Under the pieces are notes generated by a model that ran no database searches, was not told where the DNA came from, and was given only the letters and a program-made list of their open reading frames with translations. A stretch of DNA of 64,000 nucleotides from a virus, in IMG/VR virus record IMGVR_UViG_3300009537_002640, positions 1 to 64,000 of that record; one strand, written 5' to 3'. The position numbers and the translations under genes are program-made. Positions 18,131 to 25,680 of this stretch are shown in pieces (position 1 is the stretch's first letter; each line of letters opens with the position of its first letter).

Positions 18131-19429
18131 TCAGAGTAATTCGGCGGCCTTCGTAGCCAACTCAGAGCGTTCTCCCTTCTTCAAACCTACATGAGCCGCG
18201 ATTGGCTCATCTTTGAACTTTTCAATAACATATGAGAGCCCATTATCTACCGCGTCGATAAAAGGATTATCTATCTGGTAGATGTCGCCTGTCAGGACGA
18301 CCTTAGAATCCTCTCCTACACGAGTGATAATAGTCTTTATTTCATGCCTTGTTAAATTCTGGCATTCATCTACTATGATAAAAGTCTTTGGAATAGAGCG
18401 CCCTCTGATATAGGTTAGCGCCTCGACCTGCAATCTACCGCCACGAGACTGTTCTAAGTCTAGATAGTCTGCGCCCTTTTCTGAAAATAGTAGGTCTAAG
18501 TTATCCTGCAAAGGCGCCATCCAGGGCTGCATTTTCTCTTCCTTTGTACCTGGCAGAAATCCCAAGTCTCTGCCCAAAGGCATAATTGGACGGGACATGA
18601 TTATCTTACGATAGGTATGGCTATCGTAGACCTGGCTAACACCAGCAGCTGCAGCCAGAAGTGTCTTACCACAACCAGCTTTACCTGTCAGAGTAACCAA
18701 TCTAATGTCAGGATTAAAGAGAGCATCGAATGCAAACGCCTGCTCTTTGTTACGAGGGTTTATTCCCCACACATTTGCTTTAGGCTCTATCTTGTGCAGC
18801 TGTCCACAAGAAAATCTAGCTAAGCCTGAGTGCTTAGGATTAACTTCTGAGCTTAATAGAACATACTGATTCTCATGGAATTGATGGACGAATCCACCAT
18901 CCATAAAGCCTAAATTATGAAACGTATCAATGTGAGATTCTGGAACCTGAACCTGAACACAACCGCTGTATATAGCTTCAGCTGTTTCTGCCACAGAGTC
19001 AGTATTGTAATCCTCAGCATCTACATTTAGGGCGTCACACTTCACCCGCATATTGATATCTTTGGTGATTAGTGCAACCACGCAGTCAGGGTGCGCTGAT
19101 TGCAATCCTAATGTAACGCTTATGATACGATTATCTGCCCGAGATGGGTCAAGGTGGGAAGGAACATTGTCCTTATGATTGATTTCAACACGAACCGTTC
19201 CACCTGCTGGTGTAGGCACACCTTCATGCAAATTACCCTGCTCACGCATTTCATCGAGTGAACGGATAACCATTCTTGCATGGCGTGCTACCTCATCTGG
19301 TCCGCTTTTCTTCTTGTCTAATTCATCTAAAACTACTAGGGGTATTACTACTTCATTATCATCAAATGCAAATAATGCTCTTGGGTCATGCAATAGGACA
19401 TTCGTGTCCAATACAAATATTTTGCTCAT
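18131..19429 (-). CDS. phoH: PhoH-family ATPase with N-terminal PIN domain
   Basis: The 432-residue protein has the PIN-PhoH (PhoH2) architecture. The PIN nuclease-like domain occupies residues 1-150, with an early acidic motif FVLDTNVLLHD and DNRIISV. The PhoH P-loop ATPase follows, with Walker A GKAGCGKT at about 251 and Walker B IIVDECQN at about 354. PIN-PhoH proteins in bacteria couple RNA unwinding with RNA cleavage, and PhoH homologues are common in large phages, where their role is unsettled. The ATG is preceded by a purine-rich AAGGAGACC. This is the last gene of the transcription unit that begins near 30.75 kb or 20.35 kb, just before the terminator. Confidence 0.93.
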   Translation of the reverse strand: MSKIFVLDTNVLLHDPRALFAFDDNEVVIPLVVLDELDKKKSGPDEVARHARMVIRSLDEMREQGNLHEGVPTPAGGTVRVEINHKDNVPSHLDPSRADNRIISVTLGLQSAHPDCVVALITKDINMRVKCDALNVDAEDYNTDSVAETAEAIYSGCVQVQVPESHIDTFHNLGFMDGGFVHQFHENQYVLLSSEVNPKHSGLARFSCGQLHKIEPKANVWGINPRNKEQAFAFDALFNPDIRLVTLTGKAGCGKTLLAAAAGVSQVYDSHTYRKIIMSRPIMPLGRDLGFLPGTKEEKMQPWMAPLQDNLDLLFSEKGADYLDLEQSRGGRLQVEALTYIRGRSIPKTFIIVDECQNLTRHEIKTIITRVGEDSKVVLTGDIYQIDNPFIDAVDNGLSYVIEKFKDEPIAAHVGLKKGERSELATKAAELL

Positions 19430-19467
19430 TAAAGGCGGTCTCCTTATTTGTGGGATTACTATTCATT

Positions 19468-19932
19468 TTAGCCTCTTGCTCTACCTCTGCGTTCACGTCT
19501 AATTTGTGTACGCTTCAGTATATCCCTAACCTTTTTATATTCCTTTAAAGTGAGCGGTGATGGTAACACTACAGTTTTGAATTTCTTGCTTAATCTCTTG
19601 TAAGTCTTTTTCAAGATATCACTTAGCGAGGTTATATCCTCGCCGCTCGTAATCTGTAGGCAGAGGGCTTTCTCTTCAAGCTCCTCTTTATTCACCGCAT
19701 CAACATCAATCTGATAAGGGGTAACTATGACACTGACATCCTCTAACTCATTCAGGACATCAGCTCGTCTAAAGCTTTCCCACGTCTCATCAACATCACT
19801 AATGGATGCTGGATGCTCATCGGTGCCTACTCTTACGACAGCTAACTTGCCATTAAGGTCTTTAGTAAAGTACGAACTCAAACTCACTGGTAAAAATTCG
19901 CCACTTTTAGTTTTTATGTAAAATTCACTCAT
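19468..19932 (-). CDS. Hypothetical protein, 154 residues
   Basis: No family was recognised. Three consecutive possible starts exist (TTG 19938, ATG 19935, ATG 19932). The last is best spaced from the GAGG upstream. The N-terminus is beta-rich (FYIKTKSGEFLPVSL). The middle is acidic and the C-terminus strongly basic (KKTYKRLSKKFK and RTQIRRERRGRARG), so nucleic-acid binding by the tail is possible. It overlaps the end of the preceding gene by a few bases and lies between that gene and phoH. Confidence 0.75.
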   Translation of the reverse strand: MSEFYIKTKSGEFLPVSLSSYFTKDLNGKLAVVRVGTDEHPASISDVDETWESFRRADVLNELEDVSVIVTPYQIDVDAVNKEELEEKALCLQITSGEDITSLSDILKKTYKRLSKKFKTVVLPSPLTLKEYKKVRDILKRTQIRRERRGRARG

Positions 19933-20314
19933 CATCAAGCCTCATGTTAAAACTAGACCATTTATTTAGATGTACTTCATAATATACATCTTTTCCCTCT
20001 ACCTTTCTAACAAAGGTGGGAGGCTTCCAGTGGGCAATAATATTCTCTTTAGATGGATTCAGCCAGTCAACCTCTTCTCCATCTGGCCCACGATGCATTG
20101 TTTTCTTGTATATCAGTACTTCGCCGGTAGTCTTGTATTCTACCTCTATACCGAGCTGATTCATGAGGTACAGATATTCATCTATATCTTCCGCTGATGC
20201 TACAGTATCTTCAGACACACCAAGGCTCAAAAGAACCTCCTGAACCCAGAAGTTCTTTTCCTCTTCAACCACCTTGTTTGCATCGGAAATATTGCATAGA
20301 ATCACATCAGCCAT
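19925..20314 (-). CDS. Hypothetical protein, probably from a leaderless transcript
   Basis: A frame opens at GTG 20329, but that codon lies within the promoter -10 region. ATG 20314 (MADVILCNISDAN) is the likely start, giving 129 residues. The predicted transcription start of the promoter at 20321-20349 falls on this ATG, so the mRNA would be leaderless. The product has an acidic helical first half (VVEEEKNFWVQEVLLSLGV, SAEDIDEYLYLMNQLG) and a beta-rich second half. No family was recognised. Confidence 0.75.
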   Translation of the reverse strand: MADVILCNISDANKVVEEEKNFWVQEVLLSLGVSEDTVASAEDIDEYLYLMNQLGIEVEYKTTGEVLIYKKTMHRGPDGEEVDWLNPSKENIIAHWKPPTFVRKVEGKDVYYEVHLNKWSSFNMRLDDE

Positions 20315-20320
20315 ATGTAT

Positions 20321-20349
20321 ATTATACACTCTTTAGAAGAAACTTTCAA
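20321..20349 (-). promoter_or_regulatory. Sigma70-like promoter, copy 1
   Basis: On the minus strand TTGAAA (20349-20344), a 17-base spacer and TATAAT (20326-20321) match the sigma70 consensus. The 17-base string GTGTATAATATACATAT (20329-20313) is repeated exactly at the 30.75 kb promoter. It lies in the short junction after the zinc-ribbon gene. Confidence 0.75.
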
Positions 20350-20587
20350 TGGAGGCAAGCTTGGTTGGCTCAATTTTAAATGAGCCGGTTAAAGCCTTGT
20401 AACAATCATCACACAGGTGAAACTCCTCCCTGTCACCATCTTTAACAGAGCCGTAACCAAAATCAGATTCCAGACGTGTGCCTTCGTAAAATCCATGGGA
20501 ATCTATAATTGTAGACTTCTCACACTTGTTACAGAGTATATCCTTAACACACTCTTTTTCTACCATTTTGGTTTCTCTAATGAACAT
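20333..20587 (-). CDS. Small zinc-ribbon-like protein
   Basis: The 84-residue product has two Cys pairs, LCNKC near residue 20 and HLCDDCY near residue 60, spaced as in a treble-clef or zinc-ribbon fold. Zinc binding is inferred. The ATG overlaps the dUTPase stop as TAATG, suggesting re-initiation by the same ribosomes. No specific function was recognised. Similar small zinc proteins are common in phage early regions. Confidence 0.8.
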   Translation of the reverse strand: MFIRETKMVEKECVKDILCNKCEKSTIIDSHGFYEGTRLESDFGYGSVKDGDREEFHLCDDCYKALTGSFKIEPTKLASIESFF

Positions 20588-21066
20588 TAAACACCTGTGC
20601 TTCCAAACCCAGCTGCTCCTCTTTCTGATGGCACTGAAAGTTCATCAACCTCAACTACCTCGATTTCGGGCAACTTGTTTACTACTAATTGGGCAATGCG
20701 ACCGCCTACACTTAGTTCAAAGGTCACGTGTCCCATATTGATTAGGATTACTCCTACTTCGTTTCTATAGCCTGCGTCGATTGTTCCAGGGCTATTCACA
20801 ACACTAATTCCATTCTTTAGCGCCAATCCACTCCTGGGTCTAACTTGAGCCTCATAACCAGGAGGTATAGCCATTCCAAAGCCTGCTTTCACCAATACTC
20901 TATTGCCTGGCTCCAATCTAAAGTTGGTGACATCTAGAGGTCTCAAAACGCCCCTGATGACTTCATGGAACGAATGGGCATACAAATCAAACCCAGCGTC
21001 CGTTTCATGTGCCTTTGTAGGCAGTATGGAATCTTCGTATAACTTCTTAAATTCTACTCTTGCCAT
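20587..21066 (-). CDS. dut: dUTPase (deoxyuridine triphosphatase)
   Basis: This trimeric-type dUTPase hydrolyses dUTP to dUMP and pyrophosphate, limiting uracil in DNA and feeding thymidylate synthesis. All five motifs are present in its 159 residues: I DAGFDLYA, II PRSGLA, III GTIDAGYRNEVGV, IV GRIAQLV and the C-terminal Gly-rich arm V RGAAGFGSTG. Length is typical. AAAGGG precedes the ATG. It lies in the nucleotide-metabolism run just downstream of the class II ribonucleotide reductase. Confidence 0.97.
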   Translation of the reverse strand: MARVEFKKLYEDSILPTKAHETDAGFDLYAHSFHEVIRGVLRPLDVTNFRLEPGNRVLVKAGFGMAIPPGYEAQVRPRSGLALKNGISVVNSPGTIDAGYRNEVGVILINMGHVTFELSVGGRIAQLVVNKLPEIEVVEVDELSVPSERGAAGFGSTGV

Positions 21067-21068
21067 TT

Positions 21069-21254
21069 TTAGGACCCTTTCTTAAAATGCTCTAGAAGCT
21101 TTTCAGCCAATTTATCAGGCTCGTCTTCATTATCTTTCAGAATCTCTACCATCTCATACATATGGTCTTTTACTTTCTTCTGAAACTCTGGCCCCTTATC
21201 GGCAGAAGCCTCAACTAATCTATCAATTGCCTCTTCAAGCTCTTTAGTATCCAT
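21069..21254 (-). CDS. Hypothetical small acidic helical protein
   Basis: The 61-residue protein is almost entirely charged helix (LEEAIDRLVEAS, PDKLAEKLLEHFKKG). A strong AGGAG lies seven to eight bases before the ATG. It sits between RNR and dUTPase. No family was recognised. Confidence 0.75.
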   Translation of the reverse strand: MDTKELEEAIDRLVEASADKGPEFQKKVKDHMYEMVEILKDNEDEPDKLAEKLLEHFKKGS

Positions 21255-21263
21255 TTATATCTC

Positions 21264-23681
21264 CTAACTGCACTTAGACCATCCACAGTCTTGACAAGTT
21301 ACGCAGCCTTCTTGATATATCATCGCCTCTGATTCACAAGAAGGGCATGTTTTATCGGATGTAACTCTTGTCCCATCCTCTATGTATTTCTTTAGAACTC
21401 GCGCCAATACTTTTGAGAAGCTGGTTAAATCACTATCAGGGTCTTTCTGCAGTTGCTCAACCAAGAATGATGGCTTTGCCCCATGTCTCAATGCAAGTGA
21501 TACCATCCTAGTATGTGTTTGGTATAGCACGTTGTCAAATACCTTTGTCACATTACGTATAGCTCCGTCTTCTCCAAAAGATAAATCGTATTTACTTTGT
21601 TTCTTAGTACTGGATGCTTTGGTAAGAACACCATCAGAAAACTTACGCGGTATCTCAACCATTTCAGATAGCCCGCCGAATACCTCATATGGTCTTCCGT
21701 TCATAAGTCCAACCAGAATAGTCCACTTCTCGCCCTTAACAGTTGCTTGGTGAATATGGCAAGGTAAGTCTTTGGGACGCTTTACTGCATCTCTGTAATC
21801 AAACTTATCTTTGCTACTCTCAGTAACCAGCACCCCACTACGAGAACCGTCTACGTAAACAGTAACGCCCTTCAGCCCCTCTTTCCAGCCTGCCATGTAA
21901 AGCTCACCAACAACTTCTGGCGGTGTACCACTGGGAAGATTAATGGTGCTTGAGATAGCGTGGTCTATGTGCCTTTGAATAGTGCCTTGAATCTGTACTC
22001 GACGCAACCAATCTATTTGGTCACTCTCCACAAAGAACTCAGGCAACTCAGCATCAGGCTTCAGCCCCTTAATATCAAGCCACTGTTTTACGTTATGATG
22101 GAAAACCTTAAACTCTTCCCACCTATCGCCCATATCATCCACAAAGTCATCAGGGGAGCCAGCATCGTTATGTGAACGCTTCTTGCGTCGAATATGCGCA
22201 TTCCTAAATACAGGCTCTAATCCAGAGCTAGTTTGAGATACTAGTGATACACTTCCTGTTGGGGCGTTGGTAAGATTAGCTATATTGCGCCTGCCGTTTT
22301 CTTTAACCAACTTAAGTACATCTACTGGTAAGTTCTTAATAAACTCATTATCCTTTTCTTTGTTCCAGTCCCATACAGGAAACGTGCCTCGTTCTCCTGC
22401 TAACCTGGCACTTTCAGAATATGATACCACCTTGAGAGTTTCGTAAATCCTATCTACTACCTCAAGAGCTGCATCCGAATCATACCTTAGTTGCAAACAT
22501 GCTAAAACATCAGCCAGACCATGAGTACCCAATCCGGTTCTACGGCCATCTTGTGCAGCCTTTAGAAGCTTAGTCCACATTGCTTTTTCATCAGGGGTGT
22601 CAGATATATTTAGGATATTCTCTAGCTTCTCAATCTCTAACTCAACCAGGTCATCTGATAATCTTTGTGCCATTGATACTGTATTCTCGAATTCTTCAAA
22701 ATCAAAGAACGCCTCATCTGTGAATTCGCCATGTACAAAGTTCTTTAGGTTGATAGAAATCAACCTACATGAGTCGTAAGCTGATAGAGGAATCTCAGAG
22801 CATGGGTTGGTAGAGATAGTCTTAAAGCCCACATCAGCATAAGCTTCGGCTGGCATATACTTCAAAATGTTATCCCACATTAACAAACCTGGCTCTGCAT
22901 AATTAGTTGCAGACTCCACTATTGTCTTCCAAAGTTCCTTGGCGTGAACCTTACGAGTTATCACTGGGTCATCGGAATCAATAGGGAAGCGCAGAGTGAA
23001 CATCTCGTCCTTTTCTACCGCTTCCATAAACTCATCCACCAGCCTGACTGAAACATTAGCTCCAGTGACTTTGGTAAGGTCGTTCTTCATTGTAACAAAT
23101 TTGAAAATATCGGGGTGCCGTACATCCATACTAATCATAAGAGCACCACGACGACCGTGTTGCCCAATCATACGACATGTATAGGAATACAAATCAGCAA
23201 AAGACCAAGCTCCAGTTGTGGTGCCAGCAGAATTATTCACTAGCGAGCCTTCGGGACGCAAAGTGGATATATCTAACCCGACACCACAACGGCGCTTGAA
23301 TAGATTAGCCAGCTCTTTACTGGCATCAACAATAGAAGATATTGTATCTTTTGGAGATTCCACTACGACACAATTTGACAAGGATACATTGACATAGTTG
23401 TTGCCAATACCCATCATAGGAGAGCCCTGAGGAACAATGTGTTTAAAATGTGCAAGCTGTGCGTAAATCTGTTCTTCAGACAACGCACGGTTTCCCCCAA
23501 ATTTCTTCTCCATCCTGGCAAACTCTTTAGCTAAACGCCGATGCATATCATCTGGCGTCTTCTCCATAAGATTGCCCTCTTTATCTTTAAGAGCATACTT
23601 GCTCATCCAAACATTAGCGGCTAATTGGTCGCCGCCGAAATATTCAAGTGTACTTTCTAATACCTCATTCTTGTCGTGCAT
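21264..23681 (-). CDS. nrdJ: Class II (adenosylcobalamin-dependent) ribonucleoside-diphosphate reductase
   Basis: It converts ribonucleotides to deoxyribonucleotides with a cobalamin-generated thiyl radical. At 805 residues the length suits monomeric NrdJ. Visible motifs are the substrate-side VSLSNCVVV, the active-site finger NPCSEIPLSAYDSC at about residue 294 (Cys, Glu) and the loop APTGSVSLV at about 473. The C-terminal zinc/thiol module has CPSCESEA and CVTCQDCGWSKCS, the type that recycles the active-site disulfide. AGGAG and AAGGA lie before the ATG. The gene ends in TAG. As no NrdB partner is expected for class II, one gene suffices, provided the host supplies B12. Confidence 0.95.
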   Translation of the reverse strand: MHDKNEVLESTLEYFGGDQLAANVWMSKYALKDKEGNLMEKTPDDMHRRLAKEFARMEKKFGGNRALSEEQIYAQLAHFKHIVPQGSPMMGIGNNYVNVSLSNCVVVESPKDTISSIVDASKELANLFKRRCGVGLDISTLRPEGSLVNNSAGTTTGAWSFADLYSYTCRMIGQHGRRGALMISMDVRHPDIFKFVTMKNDLTKVTGANVSVRLVDEFMEAVEKDEMFTLRFPIDSDDPVITRKVHAKELWKTIVESATNYAEPGLLMWDNILKYMPAEAYADVGFKTISTNPCSEIPLSAYDSCRLISINLKNFVHGEFTDEAFFDFEEFENTVSMAQRLSDDLVELEIEKLENILNISDTPDEKAMWTKLLKAAQDGRRTGLGTHGLADVLACLQLRYDSDAALEVVDRIYETLKVVSYSESARLAGERGTFPVWDWNKEKDNEFIKNLPVDVLKLVKENGRRNIANLTNAPTGSVSLVSQTSSGLEPVFRNAHIRRKKRSHNDAGSPDDFVDDMGDRWEEFKVFHHNVKQWLDIKGLKPDAELPEFFVESDQIDWLRRVQIQGTIQRHIDHAISSTINLPSGTPPEVVGELYMAGWKEGLKGVTVYVDGSRSGVLVTESSKDKFDYRDAVKRPKDLPCHIHQATVKGEKWTILVGLMNGRPYEVFGGLSEMVEIPRKFSDGVLTKASSTKKQSKYDLSFGEDGAIRNVTKVFDNVLYQTHTRMVSLALRHGAKPSFLVEQLQKDPDSDLTSFSKVLARVLKKYIEDGTRVTSDKTCPSCESEAMIYQEGCVTCQDCGWSKCS

Positions 23682-23719
23682 TGTCCTTATTTCTCCTGGT
23701 AGTATATTTTAGATACACT

Positions 23720-23760
23720 AATCCCTACAAGGGGGATACAACCTTAAACTTGTAGGGATT
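23720..23760 (-). promoter_or_regulatory. Hairpin between sigma-factor gene and RNR
   Basis: Perfect 12-base arms (AATCCCTACAAG and its complement) flank a 17-base loop at 23720-23731 and 23749-23760. No run of T follows on the minus strand, so a classic terminator is unlikely. An RNA-level regulatory or processing element between the sigma factor and nrdJ is more plausible. Downstream, TATCTAAAATATACT could hold a -10 element. Function is inference. Confidence 0.55.
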
Positions 23761-23765
23761 GAGAA

Positions 23766-24416
23766 TTATCCGCTAAGTTCGCCAAGTAGTTGACTCTTGC
23801 GCAACTTAGAGATTGCCTTATTCTTGATTTGTCGGATACGCTCGTGGGTAAGATTGAACATAGGCCCTATCTCACGCAAAGTTTGTGGCTGACGGCCATC
23901 CAAACCGAAGATAAGCCTTACAATCTCACGGTCACGTTCTGGAAGCTCGCCAAGCACTTCTGCTATACGCTCATCACGTTCCTTGACAAAGAATTGCTCT
24001 TCGGGAGTTTCCTCCACCTGCTCTTCTTCCTTGCCAATTTCAGAAGGCTCTGCGTACACAACGCGAGTCTTGTCGGGATTGTACACGACATCGAAACGAC
24101 TTGCTGCACGCTTTACACTATGGCGAATCCATTGCTCCGAAAAGACGAAGAAGTTTGGGAAACGGTTATGGTCAAAGCGACGTACTGCCTTCACAAGACC
24201 AATAAACCCTTCCTGGACCAAATCTTCATAATTAGGGAAACTTCTATATGGTTTAGTTACACTATATACCAAAAAAGAAAGTTCGGTAACTATTCTGTTC
24301 TGGACCTTTTCTACCTGCTTCTCCAATTGATCACTTGACAGAGTGCCATCGGCCTTCAAATCATCAATACTACGAAACAGGTTCATTGCCTCTTCGTTGC
24401 TCATGTAACGACTCAT
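23766..24416 (-). CDS. Sigma-70 family RNA polymerase sigma factor
   Basis: The 216-residue protein has region 2 at about residues 59-102 (YEDLVQEGFIGLVKAVRRFD, then FSEQWIRHSVKRA) and region 4 at about 157-209 (LPERDREIVRLIFGLDG, LREIGPMFNLTHERIRQIK). Region 1.1 is absent and the linker between regions 2 and 4 is acidic. It would redirect host RNA polymerase to phage promoters. GGAG lies upstream of the ATG, inside the end of the diadenylate-cyclase gene three bases away. Region 2.3/2.4 reads FFVFSEQWIRH instead of the usual TYAxWWIRQ, so its promoter preference may differ from host sigma. Confidence 0.93.
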   Translation of the reverse strand: MSRYMSNEEAMNLFRSIDDLKADGTLSSDQLEKQVEKVQNRIVTELSFLVYSVTKPYRSFPNYEDLVQEGFIGLVKAVRRFDHNRFPNFFVFSEQWIRHSVKRAASRFDVVYNPDKTRVVYAEPSEIGKEEEQVEETPEEQFFVKERDERIAEVLGELPERDREIVRLIFGLDGRQPQTLREIGPMFNLTHERIRQIKNKAISKLRKSQLLGELSG

Positions 24417-24419
24417 AAC

Positions 24420-24977
24420 TTACTCCTCTTCGCTTACATCTTCAACTCTAAATACTTCTTTTAATTTTCCATCTTTCCAAACACGCACTGTGTTGGTCTC
24501 CTCACTAAGAGTTAATACACCAATTACATCGTCGCGTAAAGAAAAACTTGCTGCGGCTTTATGACGTGTGCCACAATCTTCAGGTGTATCTAACATTGGG
24601 TTTGCAACAACTAGATACACCCCCGCCCCTACAATCTGCCCAGACCTATCGACAACAACAGCGCCGTCATGGGGTGGGCGTGAGTACTCTATGACACACT
24701 GCTTTCCTGCCTCTGTGTCTATCATTCTAAGAGCCTCAATCGGATTCTGCTTAGGCTTCATTTGAACCATGCCATCTACTCTAGGTTCTTTTTCAAAATC
24801 TCCTAAGACAACAAGAGCACCCAGCGGATCTTCTATACCAGATGCAACAGCTTTGGCTAAGTCTTTCAGAATTTCAAAGATAGTTCGTTCAAACTTCTCA
24901 TTATTCTTGGCAAAGCTAAATTGCATACTAAAGTCCACATAAGGTGCCTCACTTTGCTTACTCTTTTCTTCTGTCAT
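24420..24977 (-). CDS. DisA_N-type diadenylate cyclase (c-di-AMP synthase) domain protein
   Basis: This family joins two ATP into cyclic di-AMP. In 185 residues it shows the DAC fold landmarks: GALVVLGDF near 55, the catalytic DGA motif as PPHDGAVVVDRSG near 100, a hydrophobic GAGVYLVV strand, then CGTRHKAAASFS near 138 (RHK in place of the usual RHR) and LTLSEETNTVRVW. Spacing between DGA and RHx matches the family. There is no membrane segment or DisA-type HhH domain, so it is a soluble stand-alone cyclase, preceded by a short helical N-terminus as in CdaS. It sits one base after the SLOG-like gene and three before the sigma factor. The Arg-to-Lys change could reduce or alter activity. Confidence 0.85.
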   Translation of the reverse strand: MTEEKSKQSEAPYVDFSMQFSFAKNNEKFERTIFEILKDLAKAVASGIEDPLGALVVLGDFEKEPRVDGMVQMKPKQNPIEALRMIDTEAGKQCVIEYSRPPHDGAVVVDRSGQIVGAGVYLVVANPMLDTPEDCGTRHKAAASFSLRDDVIGVLTLSEETNTVRVWKDGKLKEVFRVEDVSEEE

Positions 24978-24978
24978 T

Positions 24979-25482
24979 TCATTTTCTTTCTGTATCCTCT
25001 TTGGTAACTATTTTCATAGTAAAACCATCTATTACCATACGGTTGTTATCAAAGGAATACTCAATCGTGTCGTATGTGTGTCCTTGTTTTCTTCCATCCC
25101 AAAATACCATGGTGAAATTAGAGTTTTCAACAATGTGCTCATTTACGGTATTATCAAAGAATCCTCTTCCGTCGTCTGTTGTGGGCTTAATAATGCTTAG
25201 TGCATCAGCATATTGGTAAACCCTATTTAAGTCCTCTTTCTGTTCTTCGTACCAGTGCTGTCCCAAAACCTCTGGCAGATAGGGGAGAAATAAATGATAT
25301 TGTTTCTTGGTCTTCAGGCAATGCTTAGCCGCCCAGAGACCGACCCCGATGTTCACAGATATGTTATACACCAACTCATCGCCATATTGAAAGCTCAAAG
25401 TGTCAAGAGTTTCCTGGACACGCTTATCCTCCGCCTGACTAAATACATCAGGCGTATGTCCAACTACACCAACCTTGTACAT
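24979..25482 (-). CDS. SLOG/DUF1273 (YpsA-like) Rossmann-fold protein, putative nucleotide sensor
   Basis: The 167-residue protein matches the YpsA/DUF1273 branch of the SLOG superfamily. It has a VGVVGHTPDVF opening strand, ISVNIGVGLWAAKHC near 46 (the phosphate-binding Gly loop), LFLPYLP, QYADALSIIKP, then VENSNFTMVFWDGRKQG near 126. SLOG proteins bind nucleotides or nucleotide-derived ligands. It lies directly upstream of the diadenylate cyclase gene, separated by one base, so sensing or processing a nucleotide signal made by its neighbour is an attractive inference. YpsA-like proteins also affect cell division in some bacteria. GAGGG precedes the ATG. Confidence 0.75.
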   Translation of the reverse strand: MYKVGVVGHTPDVFSQAEDKRVQETLDTLSFQYGDELVYNISVNIGVGLWAAKHCLKTKKQYHLFLPYLPEVLGQHWYEEQKEDLNRVYQYADALSIIKPTTDDGRGFFDNTVNEHIVENSNFTMVFWDGRKQGHTYDTIEYSFDNNRMVIDGFTMKIVTKEDTERK

Positions 25483-25491
25483 ATATACCCT

Positions 25492-25668
25492 CTACTTGTT
25501 ATTTTCTTCTAGTTCTTCGAGCATCGATTGTAACGCCAGCTGTATAATCTCCACATTCTGCGTACTCATTATAGATTGTAATCGCAGTTGGAGTGTCTTG
25601 GCGTCTATTTCGACTCTCTGTTTACCATTAGAGGTTTTGGTCGTTTTCCAAAGACCCATCCTATTCAT
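25492..25668 (-). CDS. Hypothetical small helical protein
   Basis: The frame can start at GTG 25680, but ATG 25668 (MNRMGLWKTTK) is well spaced from GAGG and is preferred, giving 58 residues. The second half is a Gln/Leu-rich helix (LQLRLQSIMSTQNVEII, ALQSMLEELEENNK) with coiled-coil character. It lies between SpoVR and the SLOG protein. No family recognised. Confidence 0.7.
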   Translation of the reverse strand: MNRMGLWKTTKTSNGKQRVEIDAKTLQLRLQSIMSTQNVEIIQLALQSMLEELEENNK

Positions 25669-25680
25669 TGTTATCCTCAC

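Noticed and set aside
23720-23760. Rho-independent terminator before nrdJ
   Set aside because: The stem is perfect but no T-run follows on the transcribed strand.
23790-24338. 182-codon plus-strand open frame opposite the sigma-factor gene
   Set aside because: It is antisense to a gene with clear sigma70 regions 2 and 4, and no family motif was seen.
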